Of a stretch of DNA of 64,000 nucleotides, positions 42,193 through 51,342 are shown piece after piece. Both the position numbers and the translations under genes were made by a program. The stretch is from Bryobacterales bacterium (GTDB lineage: Bacteria > Acidobacteriota > Terriglobia > Bryobacterales > Bryobacteraceae). The stretch spans positions 1-64,000 of the forward strand of contig JADZGD010000044.1 in assembly GCA_020854055.1 (NCBI GenBank), read 5' to 3'. Position 1 is the stretch's first letter, and the number at the start of each line of letters is the position of its first letter. The notes under the pieces are model-generated. The model was not told where the DNA came from, ran no database searches, and was given only the letters and a program-made list of their open reading frames with translations.

Positions 42193-44261
42193 GCTCTGGT
42201 CTCCAACCCCCTATTTTCGGCCTCCGCCGTCCCGGCATAGGCCGGTATCTCGATGATAAATCGCGCCCCGGCGGGGCGGTTATCCTCCACCCGGATGTGG
42301 GCGTCGTGGTCGGCCAGGATGTGGTTGACGATGGCCAGGCCAAGGCCCGTTCCCCTGCCCTTGGTGGAGAAGTAGGGAAGGAAAAGCCGCTCGCGGTCTT
42401 CGGTTGAAACTCCGCATCCGGTGTCGGCGATGGTCAGCTCGACGACTTCGGGCGAGGGCGACGACGTACTGACCAACAGGCGGCGCAGTGTGGACTCGTG
42501 CATCGCCTCGGCGGCATTGTCCACCAGGTTGACGATTACGCGTTTGAATTGCTCGCTATCGATGAAGACGACGGGAAGCGAAGACGCCAGGTCGGTGTGA
42601 ACCTCCACCTCTTCGAGGCGTCCGTGAAAGACGGCCAGGGCGTCCTCGACAACCTGATTCAGATTCGCCGGCGCTTTTTGCGCCGCCGGGAAGCGGGCGA
42701 ACTGGGAAAACTCGTCGACCAGGCCGCGTACCGATTCGACCTCCTTGGCGATTATGGCGGCACACTCGGTGACGATGCGCTGGGTTTCCGAGGGCGCGTC
42801 GAGGCGATCCAACTGCCGGACGATGCGGTCGGCGCACAGGGAAATGGGTGTGAGAGGGTTCTTGATCTCGTGGGCCACGCGCCGCGCCACCTCGTGCCAG
42901 GCGGCGGCCTTCTGGGCGCGGAGCAGTTCGGAGGTATCTTCGATCACCACCACAAAGCCGGAGGTCACTTTCTCCTCGAGCGCGGCTACGGTGACTGAGA
43001 GGTTGAAGGTGCGGTCGCCACGCTTCAGCTCCAACTGGCGGCTGGCGACGCCGGTGCGGCGGGCACGCTTCATCAGGTAGCGCAACTCGGCGGTATCCTC
43101 GCGGCTGAGCAGGTCTTCGAGGCGCGATGCGTGTTCGACGGCCTCACCGGGGAAGATGCGGGCAAGCGCCCGGTTAATGCGTTGGATGTGGCCGTCGGAG
43201 GCGAGCGAAATGACACCGGTGGGGATGCTTTCGAGCAGTAATTCGGCGAATCTCCGCCGGCGTTCCAGTTCGCGGCTGTTGGTCTCCAGGTCGTGCGTCA
43301 TCTCGTTGAAGCTGCGGACCAGGGTGGCCAACTCGTCGACGGCGCGCACGTTCACGCGGAACGAAAGATTCCCGTTGCGGACCTCCCGCGCGGCCTGAAG
43401 CAGGGCTTCGATGGGGATACTGATCTGGCGGGCCAGAAACAGGGAGATCCAGGTGGCGACAAACAGGATGAAGAGAGTAATCAGCAGTAGCATCTGAAGA
43501 TAGAACAACCGGTAATAACGCCGGTTACGGCTGAGTAAGTCATACTCTTGGAGCCACTTATCAATTTGCTGCTGCTGAATGGCGACATCGAGTGGAAGCG
43601 ACTGCTGCAGGATCAGCCGGTCCGGTCCGGCAGGCACGCTGACCGTGACCAGCTTTTCTCCATCGGCTGGCGGAGCGCGATACAACTCGATTTTGGGGCC
43701 GTCTCCAGGCTCGAGTTCGAGTGAGCGGATGGCGTTCTCATGGCAAAGGCGGGAGAAGAAACGGCGGTCCACCGAGCCGGTGTCGATGGCGGCGGCGACC
43801 TGGACGAGCGAGGCGATCAGGCGGGCGTGCATTTCGGCCTTACCGCGGGCTTCGCTTTCAAGCGCGCGCCCGGTCTCGCGGAGATTCAGGCTAATGTTTT
43901 CGGCCGGGCGGCTGAACCATTTGTCCAGAGTGCGGTTCAGTACTGAGACGCTCCAGATAACCAGGAAAAAGACCGGCATCACGGAGAGCGCCAGCGCACC
44001 GCCCACCAGTTTGACTTTGATACTGGAGCCGACCTTCCCGCTCTGGCGTTCGATGTAGAGTTTGACCGAGGTGCGGAACAGGATGAAGCCGAGGGTGACA
44101 GTAAGCAAAAATACAACCGTGGAGATTGCCCAGAATAGTACGGTTTCCTGGGGGTTACTAGGGACGTAATCTCCAAAACTGAAAGAGCCCTGCCAGACAA
44201 CCAGGGCGACCAGGACGGCAAACGCCGCCAGCCCACCGCCGTAGAGAGCCCGCTTTTTCAT
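42189..44261 (-). CDS. NtrY-like sensor histidine kinase
   Basis: The 690-residue membrane protein has three N-terminal transmembrane segments (about 5-22, 42-62, 85-105), a periplasmic stretch, a further helix (about 252-275), HAMP (about 278-330), PAS (about 335-445), a HisKA domain with phospho-His464 in RRVAHEIKNPLTPISL and an HATPase domain (N-box NLVDNAAEAM about 578-587, G1 DTGCGVS, G2 GRGTGLGLAIV). This is the NtrY architecture. Its gene precedes and overlaps the NtrX-like regulator gene. Confidence 0.92.
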   Translation of the reverse strand: MKKRALYGGGLAAFAVLVALVVWQGSFSFGDYVPSNPQETVLFWAISTVVFLLTVTLGFILFRTSVKLYIERQSGKVGSSIKVKLVGGALALSVMPVFFLVIWSVSVLNRTLDKWFSRPAENISLNLRETGRALESEARGKAEMHARLIASLVQVAAAIDTGSVDRRFFSRLCHENAIRSLELEPGDGPKIELYRAPPADGEKLVTVSVPAGPDRLILQQSLPLDVAIQQQQIDKWLQEYDLLSRNRRYYRLFYLQMLLLITLFILFVATWISLFLARQISIPIEALLQAAREVRNGNLSFRVNVRAVDELATLVRSFNEMTHDLETNSRELERRRRFAELLLESIPTGVISLASDGHIQRINRALARIFPGEAVEHASRLEDLLSREDTAELRYLMKRARRTGVASRQLELKRGDRTFNLSVTVAALEEKVTSGFVVVIEDTSELLRAQKAAAWHEVARRVAHEIKNPLTPISLCADRIVRQLDRLDAPSETQRIVTECAAIIAKEVESVRGLVDEFSQFARFPAAQKAPANLNQVVEDALAVFHGRLEEVEVHTDLASSLPVVFIDSEQFKRVIVNLVDNAAEAMHESTLRRLLVSTSSPSPEVVELTIADTGCGVSTEDRERLFLPYFSTKGRGTGLGLAIVNHILADHDAHIRVEDNRPAGARFIIEIPAYAGTAEAENRGLETRA

Positions 44262-44583
44262 GGCCTTCCCGATTATAGCGGCTGTGGGGCGGAACGCTTA
44301 TCCACAACGCGGGGGGCGGGCGGCAGCAGAAATACAAATTTCAGAATTTCAGCTATGAAAATACGGAGAAGCGAATGATCGCAAAATTCGTGCAAATATT
44401 TGTCGAATCTGTAACTTACCCTCTTGCAGCGCAGAAATCTTGTGATAACCTTAACTTATTCGTTTTTTATTGGGGAAAGGTTCGGAATGCTGAGATGTCC
44501 GCGTTCGGTAGCACTCTTGGAAGCCCGCTCGATGGTACCTCCTGGCATACGCTCCGCCCCAGCCGCTTGACAGGAGGTTTTCA
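44262..44583 (+). promoter_or_regulatory. 322-bp leader of the second Oar-type receptor with SD-sequestering hairpin
   Basis: The gap carries the promoters of the divergent kinase and receptor genes. Towards the receptor, TTGCAG (about 44425) with TAACCT is a possible promoter, leaving about 130 bases of leader. Near its end ACCTCCTG (44537-44544) is perfectly complementary to CAGGAGGT (44571-44578), which contains the Shine-Dalgarno AGGAGG for GTG 44584. A 26-base loop separates them. The fold would hide the ribosome site. A lone DnaA-box-like TTATCCACA is at 44298-44306. I recognise no known riboswitch. Confidence 0.5.
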
Positions 44584-47500
44584 GTGCGCAACACAAATCC
44601 GCAGACAAACAACGTTTGTTACCGAGGTACTGCGTGGAATTCAGAAATCCACCGCGCAGCGACGATGTCGCCGCGCAACTTGTTTCTAAGGGTCCTGGCA
44701 CTGTGCATCGCGATCGGCATACTCTCCGCGGCCGCCTATGCGCAGGGCGTCACCGGCACGATTAGTGGAGTTATCAGGGACCCCAACGGGTTAGCCACTC
44801 CCGGCGTCAAGGTTATCGCCCGTAACGCCGGCACGAACGCCGAATCTCCGACAACCACCGACGCGTCAGGGTTTTACAAGATTGTCAACCTGGTTCCGGG
44901 CATGTACGTGATTCAAGCGGAAGCGGCCGGGTTCCGTAAGATCATCACCAGTCCCCAGCGGTTGAGTACCGGCGATGTGCTTCGCCTGGACTTGATGCTG
45001 GAGATCGGGCAGGTGAGCGAAGTTGTGACCGTGGAAGAGTCGGCCAGCAAGGTCAACACGGAAGAATCCCAGACCGGGCAGGTGCTGCGTGACGTTTACA
45101 CCCTGCCGATCATCTCAGGCGCCGGCGGCCGCAACGCGCTGAGCCTGGCGACCATGCAACCCGGGGTGGTGGTTCCGGGCGGCACCGTCGCCATTGGTCC
45201 GATTTCGGTAAACGGACAGCGCTCGCAATCCAATAACTACATGCTGGACGGCGGCGATTCGAACGACCAAGCAATCAACACGCCAAACGCAGTAACCACC
45301 ATTTCTCCGAACGCGATCTCGGAGTTCCGCGTGATAACGGGATCGATGAAGGCCGAGTACGGACGTAACTCCGGCGCGGTGGTTCTGGTGACGACACGTT
45401 CGGGCGACAATACGCTGCACGTCACCGCCTCGGAGATCTTTCGCAACACGAAGCTGAACTCGGTTCCGTTCTTCCAGAAGGCGGTTACGGGCGGCACCAC
45501 CACGGCGCTGCCGGGTAGCGGATTTCCGCGCAAACCGCAGTGGAACACCAACGACTTTGACACCAACGTAGGCGGCCCGATCGTTAAGGACAAGATGTTC
45601 TTCTTTGTCTCATACCTGGGATTCCGCCGGCGCCAGGGCGTGACAAATTCGGCAACGGTTTTCAGCAATTCCGACCGTGCGCTGATCAACCAGTACGGTA
45701 CGGCCGAAGCCAAGGCCTTGACGGCATTGGTCCCCCAGCCTAACTATGGCGCCAATACCCTGCTGAGCTCTCCCACCAACCAGTTCCGGCGCGACCAGGG
45801 CATGGCCAACTGGGATTACAACATCAGTTCGTCTAACCGGCTTTCGTTCCGGTTCTTCGTGGATGACCGGACGGCGATGGATCCGTTTGCTTCGATCGGC
45901 AGCGGTCCGGTGCCCGGCTTCGGCACGCTCAGTAATGTGCGGGAGACCAACTACGTGCTGCGCGACACCCACACTTTCTCGCCCAACGTGCTGAATGAAT
46001 TCCGCTTGGGATTCCACCGGTTGTCGTCACAGGGGCTGATGCCGGTGAATACGACTTCTCTGAAGAGCCTCGGCCTCACCGGTATCAATCCGGACAACCC
46101 GGGGGCCGATGGACCTCCCGTGGTGGATCTAAGCGCGGCCGGGATGTCACTCTACGGTAACTCCTATCAAGGTCCGCAGTCGCGCTGGGACAACACGTGG
46201 CAGTGGATCGACAACATGAGCTGGATCAAGGGCTCGCACTACATCAAGTTTGGCGGCGAGGCGCGCAGTTACGCTCAGAACCAGCTTTTCTCGTTCATCA
46301 ATAACGGTTACATTTATTCCGATGGGATGGGACTCGATGAGGGTTATGTCGATCTGATACCAGGGCTCGATCCGGCGATCAACGATTTCGCCCGCGGCTT
46401 TGTGTCGGATTTCGAGCAATCCAACACCAATCGCCAAGGCTACCGTACCCGAGCCTATGCCTTGTTTTTGCAAGACGATTGGAAGGTGAAGAGTAACTTC
46501 ACGCTGAACATCGGTCTGCGGTGGGAACTCAATCAGCCTCTGACGGAATTGGGTGATCGCGTACTGACCTTCCGCAAGGGACAGCAGTCGACGGTGTTTC
46601 CGACGGCGCCTCCGGGACTGGTTTACGCGGGCGACTCCGGCATCACCCGGTCAACGTACCACACCGACAAGAATGACTTCGGCCCGCGATTCGGCTTTGC
46701 ATGGGACCCGTTCAAGAACGGGAAACTCAGCGTTCGCGCCGGATATGCCCTGATCTATGATGCGCCGATCACCGAGTTAACCTTGCAATTTCTCGGCGTG
46801 CCGCCCTACGGGTTGCAAAGCGTGCTGACCAATGGCACCTTCTACCGGGCGCCATTCTCCACGCAGGTTACCGGCGCAATGCCGAATCCCTTCCCGTTCG
46901 TACCCGTTGCGAGGGGCGCATCGTACGACTACACTCAGATCGCGCCGCTGGCCATCACGATCATGGATCCGTACTTCCGGACGCCATACAGCCAGCAGGC
47001 GAATCTGAACGTGCAATACCAGCTCGCCATGGACTGGCTGCTCGACACCGGCTACGTCTGGACGAATGGCGTGAAGCTGCTTGGCCGAACGCAATATAAT
47101 CCAGCGATTCCGGGACCCGGCGCCAGCAGCATCAACACGGACTCCCGCCGCGTTTACAACCAGGGCAATCCGTTGAATGCCTCCTATGGTGGCGCGGTTT
47201 GGGGTGGAATGACCGACCAGGGTTCGTTCAGCAACTCCAACTACAATGCACTCCAGGTCATGCTGACCAAGAGGATGGGCCATGGCCTGATGATGACCCA
47301 CGCCTACACCTGGAGTCACACCATCGACGACACTTCCGGATTGCGCGGAAATACGCGCTTCAATCTGCGGTCGGCTGATCGCGGAAATTCGGATCAGGAC
47401 GTTCGCCACCGGTACGTTTCGATGTATCTGTACGAATTGCCGATGTACAAAGACCAGCGGGGTTTGCTCGGCAAAGCACTGGGTGGCTGGAGCATCTCCG

Positions 47501-48000
47501 GAATCATCACGTTCCAGAGCGGCCTGCCATTCAACATCACCGAGCCGACCGACCGCAGCCTGAGTGGGGCGGGCGCCGACCGTCCGGATTATATCGGAGG
47601 TACGCTCCAGTTCTTCGATCCGCGCGGCACGGCTAACGTTCCAGGCAAGCTCAACGCCTACTTCGATGGAACCGGCGGCGGAGCCGCCACGGCTGCCACC
47701 AGCCCGTTTTTCAGGCGGGTGGGCAGCGCCGCCAGTTGGTCCGGCGGCGCGGGGCGCTTCGGCACCTTCGGACGGAACGTTTTTCACGCACCCGGTCTGA
47801 ACAACTTCGACTTCTCCATCTATAAGACGGTCCGGTTCCTGGAGCGCCAGTCGGTGGAGTTCAACACGCAGTTCTTCAACCTGTGGAACCACACGCAGTT
47901 CCTGGCTCCCAGCGGTAACATCGGCTCGTCGGTTTTCGGCCGCATTACCGGTGCCCGCGATCCCCGGCTGATCCAGATGGGTTTGAAGTACATGTTCTGA
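44584..48000 (+). CDS. Oar-type TonB-dependent receptor, second copy
   Basis: The 1138-residue protein starts at GTG 44584 behind AGGAGG; a later ATG begins at the signal peptide (MSPRNLFLRVLALCIAIGIL...AYAQ), so the first 27 residues may or may not be made. A CarboxypepD_reg-like domain (about 53-140: ITGTISGVIRDPNGLATPGV-type) is followed by a plug (GGRNALSLATMQPGVVVPGG, MLDGGDSNDQAINTPNAVTT, MKAEYGRNSGAVVLVTTRSG) and a long barrel ending in MGLKYMF with terminal Phe. It imports an unknown substrate through the outer membrane with TonB. No degradative genes are next to it. A strong terminator lies 24 bases after the stop. Confidence 0.9.
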   Translation: MRNTNPQTNNVCYRGTAWNSEIHRAATMSPRNLFLRVLALCIAIGILSAAAYAQGVTGTISGVIRDPNGLATPGVKVIARNAGTNAESPTTTDASGFYKIVNLVPGMYVIQAEAAGFRKIITSPQRLSTGDVLRLDLMLEIGQVSEVVTVEESASKVNTEESQTGQVLRDVYTLPIISGAGGRNALSLATMQPGVVVPGGTVAIGPISVNGQRSQSNNYMLDGGDSNDQAINTPNAVTTISPNAISEFRVITGSMKAEYGRNSGAVVLVTTRSGDNTLHVTASEIFRNTKLNSVPFFQKAVTGGTTTALPGSGFPRKPQWNTNDFDTNVGGPIVKDKMFFFVSYLGFRRRQGVTNSATVFSNSDRALINQYGTAEAKALTALVPQPNYGANTLLSSPTNQFRRDQGMANWDYNISSSNRLSFRFFVDDRTAMDPFASIGSGPVPGFGTLSNVRETNYVLRDTHTFSPNVLNEFRLGFHRLSSQGLMPVNTTSLKSLGLTGINPDNPGADGPPVVDLSAAGMSLYGNSYQGPQSRWDNTWQWIDNMSWIKGSHYIKFGGEARSYAQNQLFSFINNGYIYSDGMGLDEGYVDLIPGLDPAINDFARGFVSDFEQSNTNRQGYRTRAYALFLQDDWKVKSNFTLNIGLRWELNQPLTELGDRVLTFRKGQQSTVFPTAPPGLVYAGDSGITRSTYHTDKNDFGPRFGFAWDPFKNGKLSVRAGYALIYDAPITELTLQFLGVPPYGLQSVLTNGTFYRAPFSTQVTGAMPNPFPFVPVARGASYDYTQIAPLAITIMDPYFRTPYSQQANLNVQYQLAMDWLLDTGYVWTNGVKLLGRTQYNPAIPGPGASSINTDSRRVYNQGNPLNASYGGAVWGGMTDQGSFSNSNYNALQVMLTKRMGHGLMMTHAYTWSHTIDDTSGLRGNTRFNLRSADRGNSDQDVRHRYVSMYLYELPMYKDQRGLLGKALGGWSISGIITFQSGLPFNITEPTDRSLSGAGADRPDYIGGTLQFFDPRGTANVPGKLNAYFDGTGGGAATAATSPFFRRVGSAASWSGGAGRFGTFGRNVFHAPGLNNFDFSIYKTVRFLERQSVEFNTQFFNLWNHTQFLAPSGNIGSSVFGRITGARDPRLIQMGLKYMF

Positions 48001-48024
48001 GTCAATAAGCCGATAGCAGTCCGG

Positions 48025-48071
48025 CAGGGTCCGGTTCCCGCGACGAGGGAGCCGGACCCTGTTTAGTTTTT
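48025..48071 (+). terminator. Intrinsic terminator of the Oar-type receptor gene
   Basis: A 15-bp stem (48025-48039 with 48047-48061, one G-T pair) with a 7-base loop is followed by the T-rich tail TTTAGTTTTT. It is one of the strongest hairpins in the window. Confidence 0.92.
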
Positions 48072-48092
48072 GGCGCCGGTGCCTGAAGTGGT

Positions 48093-48126
48093 AAAAAAAT
48101 CGGGCGTCCCACGCCGGGGACGCCCG
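48093..48126 (-). terminator. Intrinsic terminator of the leftward PilZ gene
   Basis: CGGGCGTCCC (48101-48110) pairs perfectly with GGGACGCCCG (48117-48126). On the minus strand the stem is followed by a run of seven T (A's at 48093-48099). It lies about 100 bases beyond the PilZ stop codon and back to back with the terminator of the receptor gene. Confidence 0.85.
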
Positions 48127-48227
48127 GAACAGTTTCCCGCCTGGACACCAACGGAAATCACTGGAAAAAGCGTAGAGAGAGTTGCCGGGTCAAGGAAGCG
48201 GCGCTTCGTCTCCCGGTCTGTGGAGCA

Positions 48228-48584
48228 CTATTGAATCAAACTTGCGCGCAGGCCGCCGCTTCCGCCCTGGGTACGAAATTCGTATTGCTGTATCTCGATG
48301 GCGGTGGTTCCTGATTCGCTCCGAACCACTCTGCCTCGCGCCACCAGTTTAAGCGGGCAGACGTTGTCGAGTTGCGCCGGCCAACTGACAGAGATCTCCA
48401 GGCGTTTTCCCGGCAGAAGGATCTTGTCACTGGTGAAGAGCACGCCGGAACTGCTCATGTTGACCGTCTTGCCGGTGCCGGCTTCATCGGTGGCTTTCTT
48501 GCTGAGTATGCGGAACCGGACATCCCGCTCAATGGGGAAGCGGTCCGACGACCGCCGCTCGTTCTTGTCTTTTGATGCTCTCAC
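48228..48584 (-). CDS. PilZ domain protein
   Basis: From GTG 48584, with GGAGG a few bases upstream on its strand, the product has 118 residues, the size of a single PilZ domain. ERRSSDRFPIERDVRFRI carries the RxxxR-type c-di-GMP motif (here RRSSDRF), and KTVNMSSSGVLFTSD the second motif (D/N-x-S-x-x-G). It would bind cyclic-di-GMP and control motility, polysaccharide synthesis or another envelope process. A longer frame to ATG 48683 adds a hydrophobic stretch with no family match. Confidence 0.82.
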   Translation of the reverse strand: MRASKDKNERRSSDRFPIERDVRFRILSKKATDEAGTGKTVNMSSSGVLFTSDKILLPGKRLEISVSWPAQLDNVCPLKLVARGRVVRSESGTTAIEIQQYEFRTQGGSGGLRASLIQ

Positions 48585-48937
48585 ACTGTCCTCCGACGGG
48601 TGTTGAAGCGCCCTTGTCAAAACAAGAATGCCTGCTTTCGAGAAGGCGGGCAATAGGAAAGCAGTCCCCATCTCACATTCCAATCGTCCAGTACCTTAGT
48701 ACCCGCTAAGGTGATTGGGGTGAAACTAACTAACGTGGATTCCCCCCATCCCCCATCAAGGCGCCGCCGGTTGGCGCCTCCGGCCTGCTACCGGCGGTGG
48801 CCGTTCGATGCCATCCGCGGCGGGCGTCGAAGGTCCAGTCAGCCTGAGGGGCTCCCGGCCAGACAAGCAGTGGCGCCGTCGCGGGGATTTATTACCAGAT
48901 AAATTTGTACGGATAGCGAGGTACAATTGAAAAAAGC

Positions 48938-50008
48938 ATGATTGCAGCCGTTCGAAAAGCGCCTCCCAGCCCCTATTGGTGGGCTGTGCTTGGCATGGCG
49001 GCGGCTGTTGCGTATCCGTTCACCGCGCTGCCCGTTTTCGCAGCCGCGCACCTGCCGTGGTCGGCGGAACAGGTTTTTCTGTTCTCACTGGCTGCAATCG
49101 TGGTGCTGGCGTTTCCAGCCGGCGGACTCTGGCTGCTGGTCCAGACAGCGGGCGAGTCCAATCAACGCGCATTGGTGCGGCGCGGCCTTGGTACGCTGCT
49201 GATTATCGCGCCGGTGATGCGAATTCTCTCCGGCGTGCTGGCTTCGCGGATGGGGATTCCCAACGGGGGCGCGCTGGTTTGGTATTCGCTCTGGGCGGCG
49301 ATTGCCGCTGTGATGCTATGGCGCACGCTGAAGCCGGAGCCGCCGTTTCCGGCCGGTCTCATGGCGAAGGCAAAGTCCGCGCACTGGATGAGCGCGATGG
49401 TGATTGGGCTGTTCGTGGTTGCTCATCTGGCCACCAGCCTGACCATCCTTCAGAGCCCGGAGGCCTACAACCGGTCCGCGTCCCTGCTGCGCCTGGCTTA
49501 TCGTACCCCGGTGGCGGAGCCGATCCTGATCGGATTGCTGATTCTACAAGTGATTACGGGCCTTGCGATGGCGCTCGAAGCTTTCACGCGCCGCGCGTCG
49601 GTTGAGTACCTGATCCAGCTTGCCACCGGAATGTACCTTGCGGTGTTTCTCGGCTCGCACACCACGGCGGTGGCGGTTGGCGGCCGGCAGCTTCTGAATC
49701 AGGGGCCGGACTTCACCTTCGCCTCCGCCGGCGTGGGCGGGCTGCTGGCCAGTCCGGCTGGCGCCGCGCTAGCGCCGTACTACTTTTTGGCTGTGGTTGC
49801 GTTCTTCAGCCACCTGGCGCGCCCGCTGCGGCTCGGGGTAATGCGCTTTGCCGGCGGGGCGACGGCGCGGCGGTGTTCGTATGCGTTGACCGGTGTGGGG
49901 ATCGTGGTGGCGAGCGCGCTTTTGATCGGACTCTGTACGCCGATGATCACGACGCATTCGGCCCATCATTTCCCTGCTGATCAGACGGTCACTCGTCCGG
50001 CGCGGTAA
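48938..50008 (+). CDS. Polytopic membrane protein of unknown function
   Basis: The 356-residue protein has about nine to ten transmembrane segments, with several histidines in the second half (SHTTAVAVGG, FFSHLARPLRLG) that could bind heme, as in cytochrome-b-like proteins. No recognised catalytic motif. It is a single rightward gene with a 254-base upstream gap (48684-48937) that contains no other feature I can support. A role in electron transfer is a guess. Confidence 0.6.
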   Translation: MIAAVRKAPPSPYWWAVLGMAAAVAYPFTALPVFAAAHLPWSAEQVFLFSLAAIVVLAFPAGGLWLLVQTAGESNQRALVRRGLGTLLIIAPVMRILSGVLASRMGIPNGGALVWYSLWAAIAAVMLWRTLKPEPPFPAGLMAKAKSAHWMSAMVIGLFVVAHLATSLTILQSPEAYNRSASLLRLAYRTPVAEPILIGLLILQVITGLAMALEAFTRRASVEYLIQLATGMYLAVFLGSHTTAVAVGGRQLLNQGPDFTFASAGVGGLLASPAGAALAPYYFLAVVAFFSHLARPLRLGVMRFAGGATARRCSYALTGVGIVVASALLIGLCTPMITTHSAHHFPADQTVTRPAR

Positions 50009-50043
50009 CCGTCCCGCGGGTATGGCGCGGCCGGGGACGCGGT

Positions 50044-51342
50044 CTACTTTCCGGCCCGGTTTCTGGCAGCCAGGATCTCCTGTAAACGCTCGGCAATTTT
50101 CTTCTCCAGCCCGCGCCCGGCGGGTTCGTAGAAGCGGGTGCCCGAGAGCGCCGGGGGCAGACATTCCATTGGCGTCATTGCATCCTTGAACTGGTGGGCG
50201 TGCTGGTAACCCTCGCCATAGCCCCACTCTTTCATGTAGCGGGTGGAGGCATTGCGTAACTGCATGGGGACGGGATCGGCGATGGAGTGGCGGGCGGTCT
50301 CCCTCGCCTGGAGCAGAGCGCGGTAGGCGGCGTCCGATTTCGGGGCCAGGGCGAGGTAGATGGCGGCCTGGGCCAGCGCCTGGTCGCCCTCGGGAATGCC
50401 GAGAAAGTGCACCGTCTGCTGAACGGCAATCGCCTGCTCGAGCGCCCTGGGATCGGCCAGACCGATGTCTTCGATCGCCATGCGGACCAGCCGCCGGGCC
50501 AGATAGAGGCGGTCTTCACCGGCCTCGAGCATTCGGGCCAGCCAGTAGAGCGCGGCATCCACATCGCTGGAGCGGACGGACTTGTGCAGGGCGGAGATCA
50601 GGTTGAAGTGCTCCTCGCCGGACTTGTCGTAGAGCAGGGTCTTGCGTTCGATGACGTCTTCGACGGCCTGTTCGGAGATTTCGGCTCCCGATGATGCGGC
50701 GGCCGCGATCTCGAGAATGTTGTAGGCCGAGCGCGCGTCCCCGTTGGCGTAGATGGCCACCTGTTCCAGCAGCGTATCGGGCGCCCGCCGGCCGAGTTCA
50801 CGAAGGCCGCGGCGCAGCAGCTCGCCGATCTCTTCGGGCGTGAGCGCGCGGAGCATGTAGACCTTGGCGCGGGAGAGCAGGGCCGGGATCACCTCAAAGG
50901 AAGGGTTTTCAGTGGTGGCGCCGATCAGGATGATGTCGCCGCGCTCCACATAGGGAAGGAAGGCATCCTGCTGGGCTTTGTTGAAGCGGTGGATCTCATC
51001 GACAAACAGCACCGTGCGGCGGCCGAGGCGGCGGATTCTCTCGGCATCGGCCATCACGGCCTTGATCTCCTTGATACCGCTGAGCACGGCGCTGAAGGGG
51101 ACAAACTCGCAGCGTGTCAGATGGGCGATCAGGCGCGCCAGAGTGGTTTTGCCGACCCCGGGAGGGCCCCACAGGATGATGGACGTCAGTTCGTCCCGTT
51201 CAATCTGGCGCCGCAGCGGCTTGCCGGGACCGAGGATGTGCTGCTGGCCGACATAATCCTCCAGACGGTCGGGGCGCATCCGCTCGGCCAGGGGGCGGCG
51301 GGCGTCGGGCGCCTGGGGCGGGGTGGCGTCGAACAGGCTCAT
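50044..51342 (-). CDS. rarA: Replication-associated recombination protein A (RarA/MgsA)
   Basis: The 432-residue AAA+ protein has Walker A GPPGVGKTTLARLIA (about 58-72), Walker B TVLFVDEIHRFNKAQQDA (about 108-125), sensor ATTENPSFEV, and the C-terminal MgsA/RarA tetramerisation region (KSVRSSDVDAALYWLARMLE, YKYPHAHQFKD-like GEGYQHAHQFKD). It acts at stalled replication forks. It overlaps the SpoU methyltransferase gene by 4 bases, forming an operon. Confidence 0.93.
   Translation of the reverse strand: MSLFDATPPQAPDARRPLAERMRPDRLEDYVGQQHILGPGKPLRRQIERDELTSIILWGPPGVGKTTLARLIAHLTRCEFVPFSAVLSGIKEIKAVMADAERIRRLGRRTVLFVDEIHRFNKAQQDAFLPYVERGDIILIGATTENPSFEVIPALLSRAKVYMLRALTPEEIGELLRRGLRELGRRAPDTLLEQVAIYANGDARSAYNILEIAAAASSGAEISEQAVEDVIERKTLLYDKSGEEHFNLISALHKSVRSSDVDAALYWLARMLEAGEDRLYLARRLVRMAIEDIGLADPRALEQAIAVQQTVHFLGIPEGDQALAQAAIYLALAPKSDAAYRALLQARETARHSIADPVPMQLRNASTRYMKEWGYGEGYQHAHQFKDAMTPMECLPPALSGTRFYEPAGRGLEKKIAERLQEILAARNRAGK

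Noticed and set aside
44298..44306. Perfect DnaA-box-like TTATCCACA
   Set aside because: A single nine-base match without a cluster of boxes, AT-rich unwinding element or origin genes is expected by chance.
46777..47892. 371-codon minus-strand frame inside the second receptor gene
   Set aside because: An antisense shadow of a gene with strong domain evidence.
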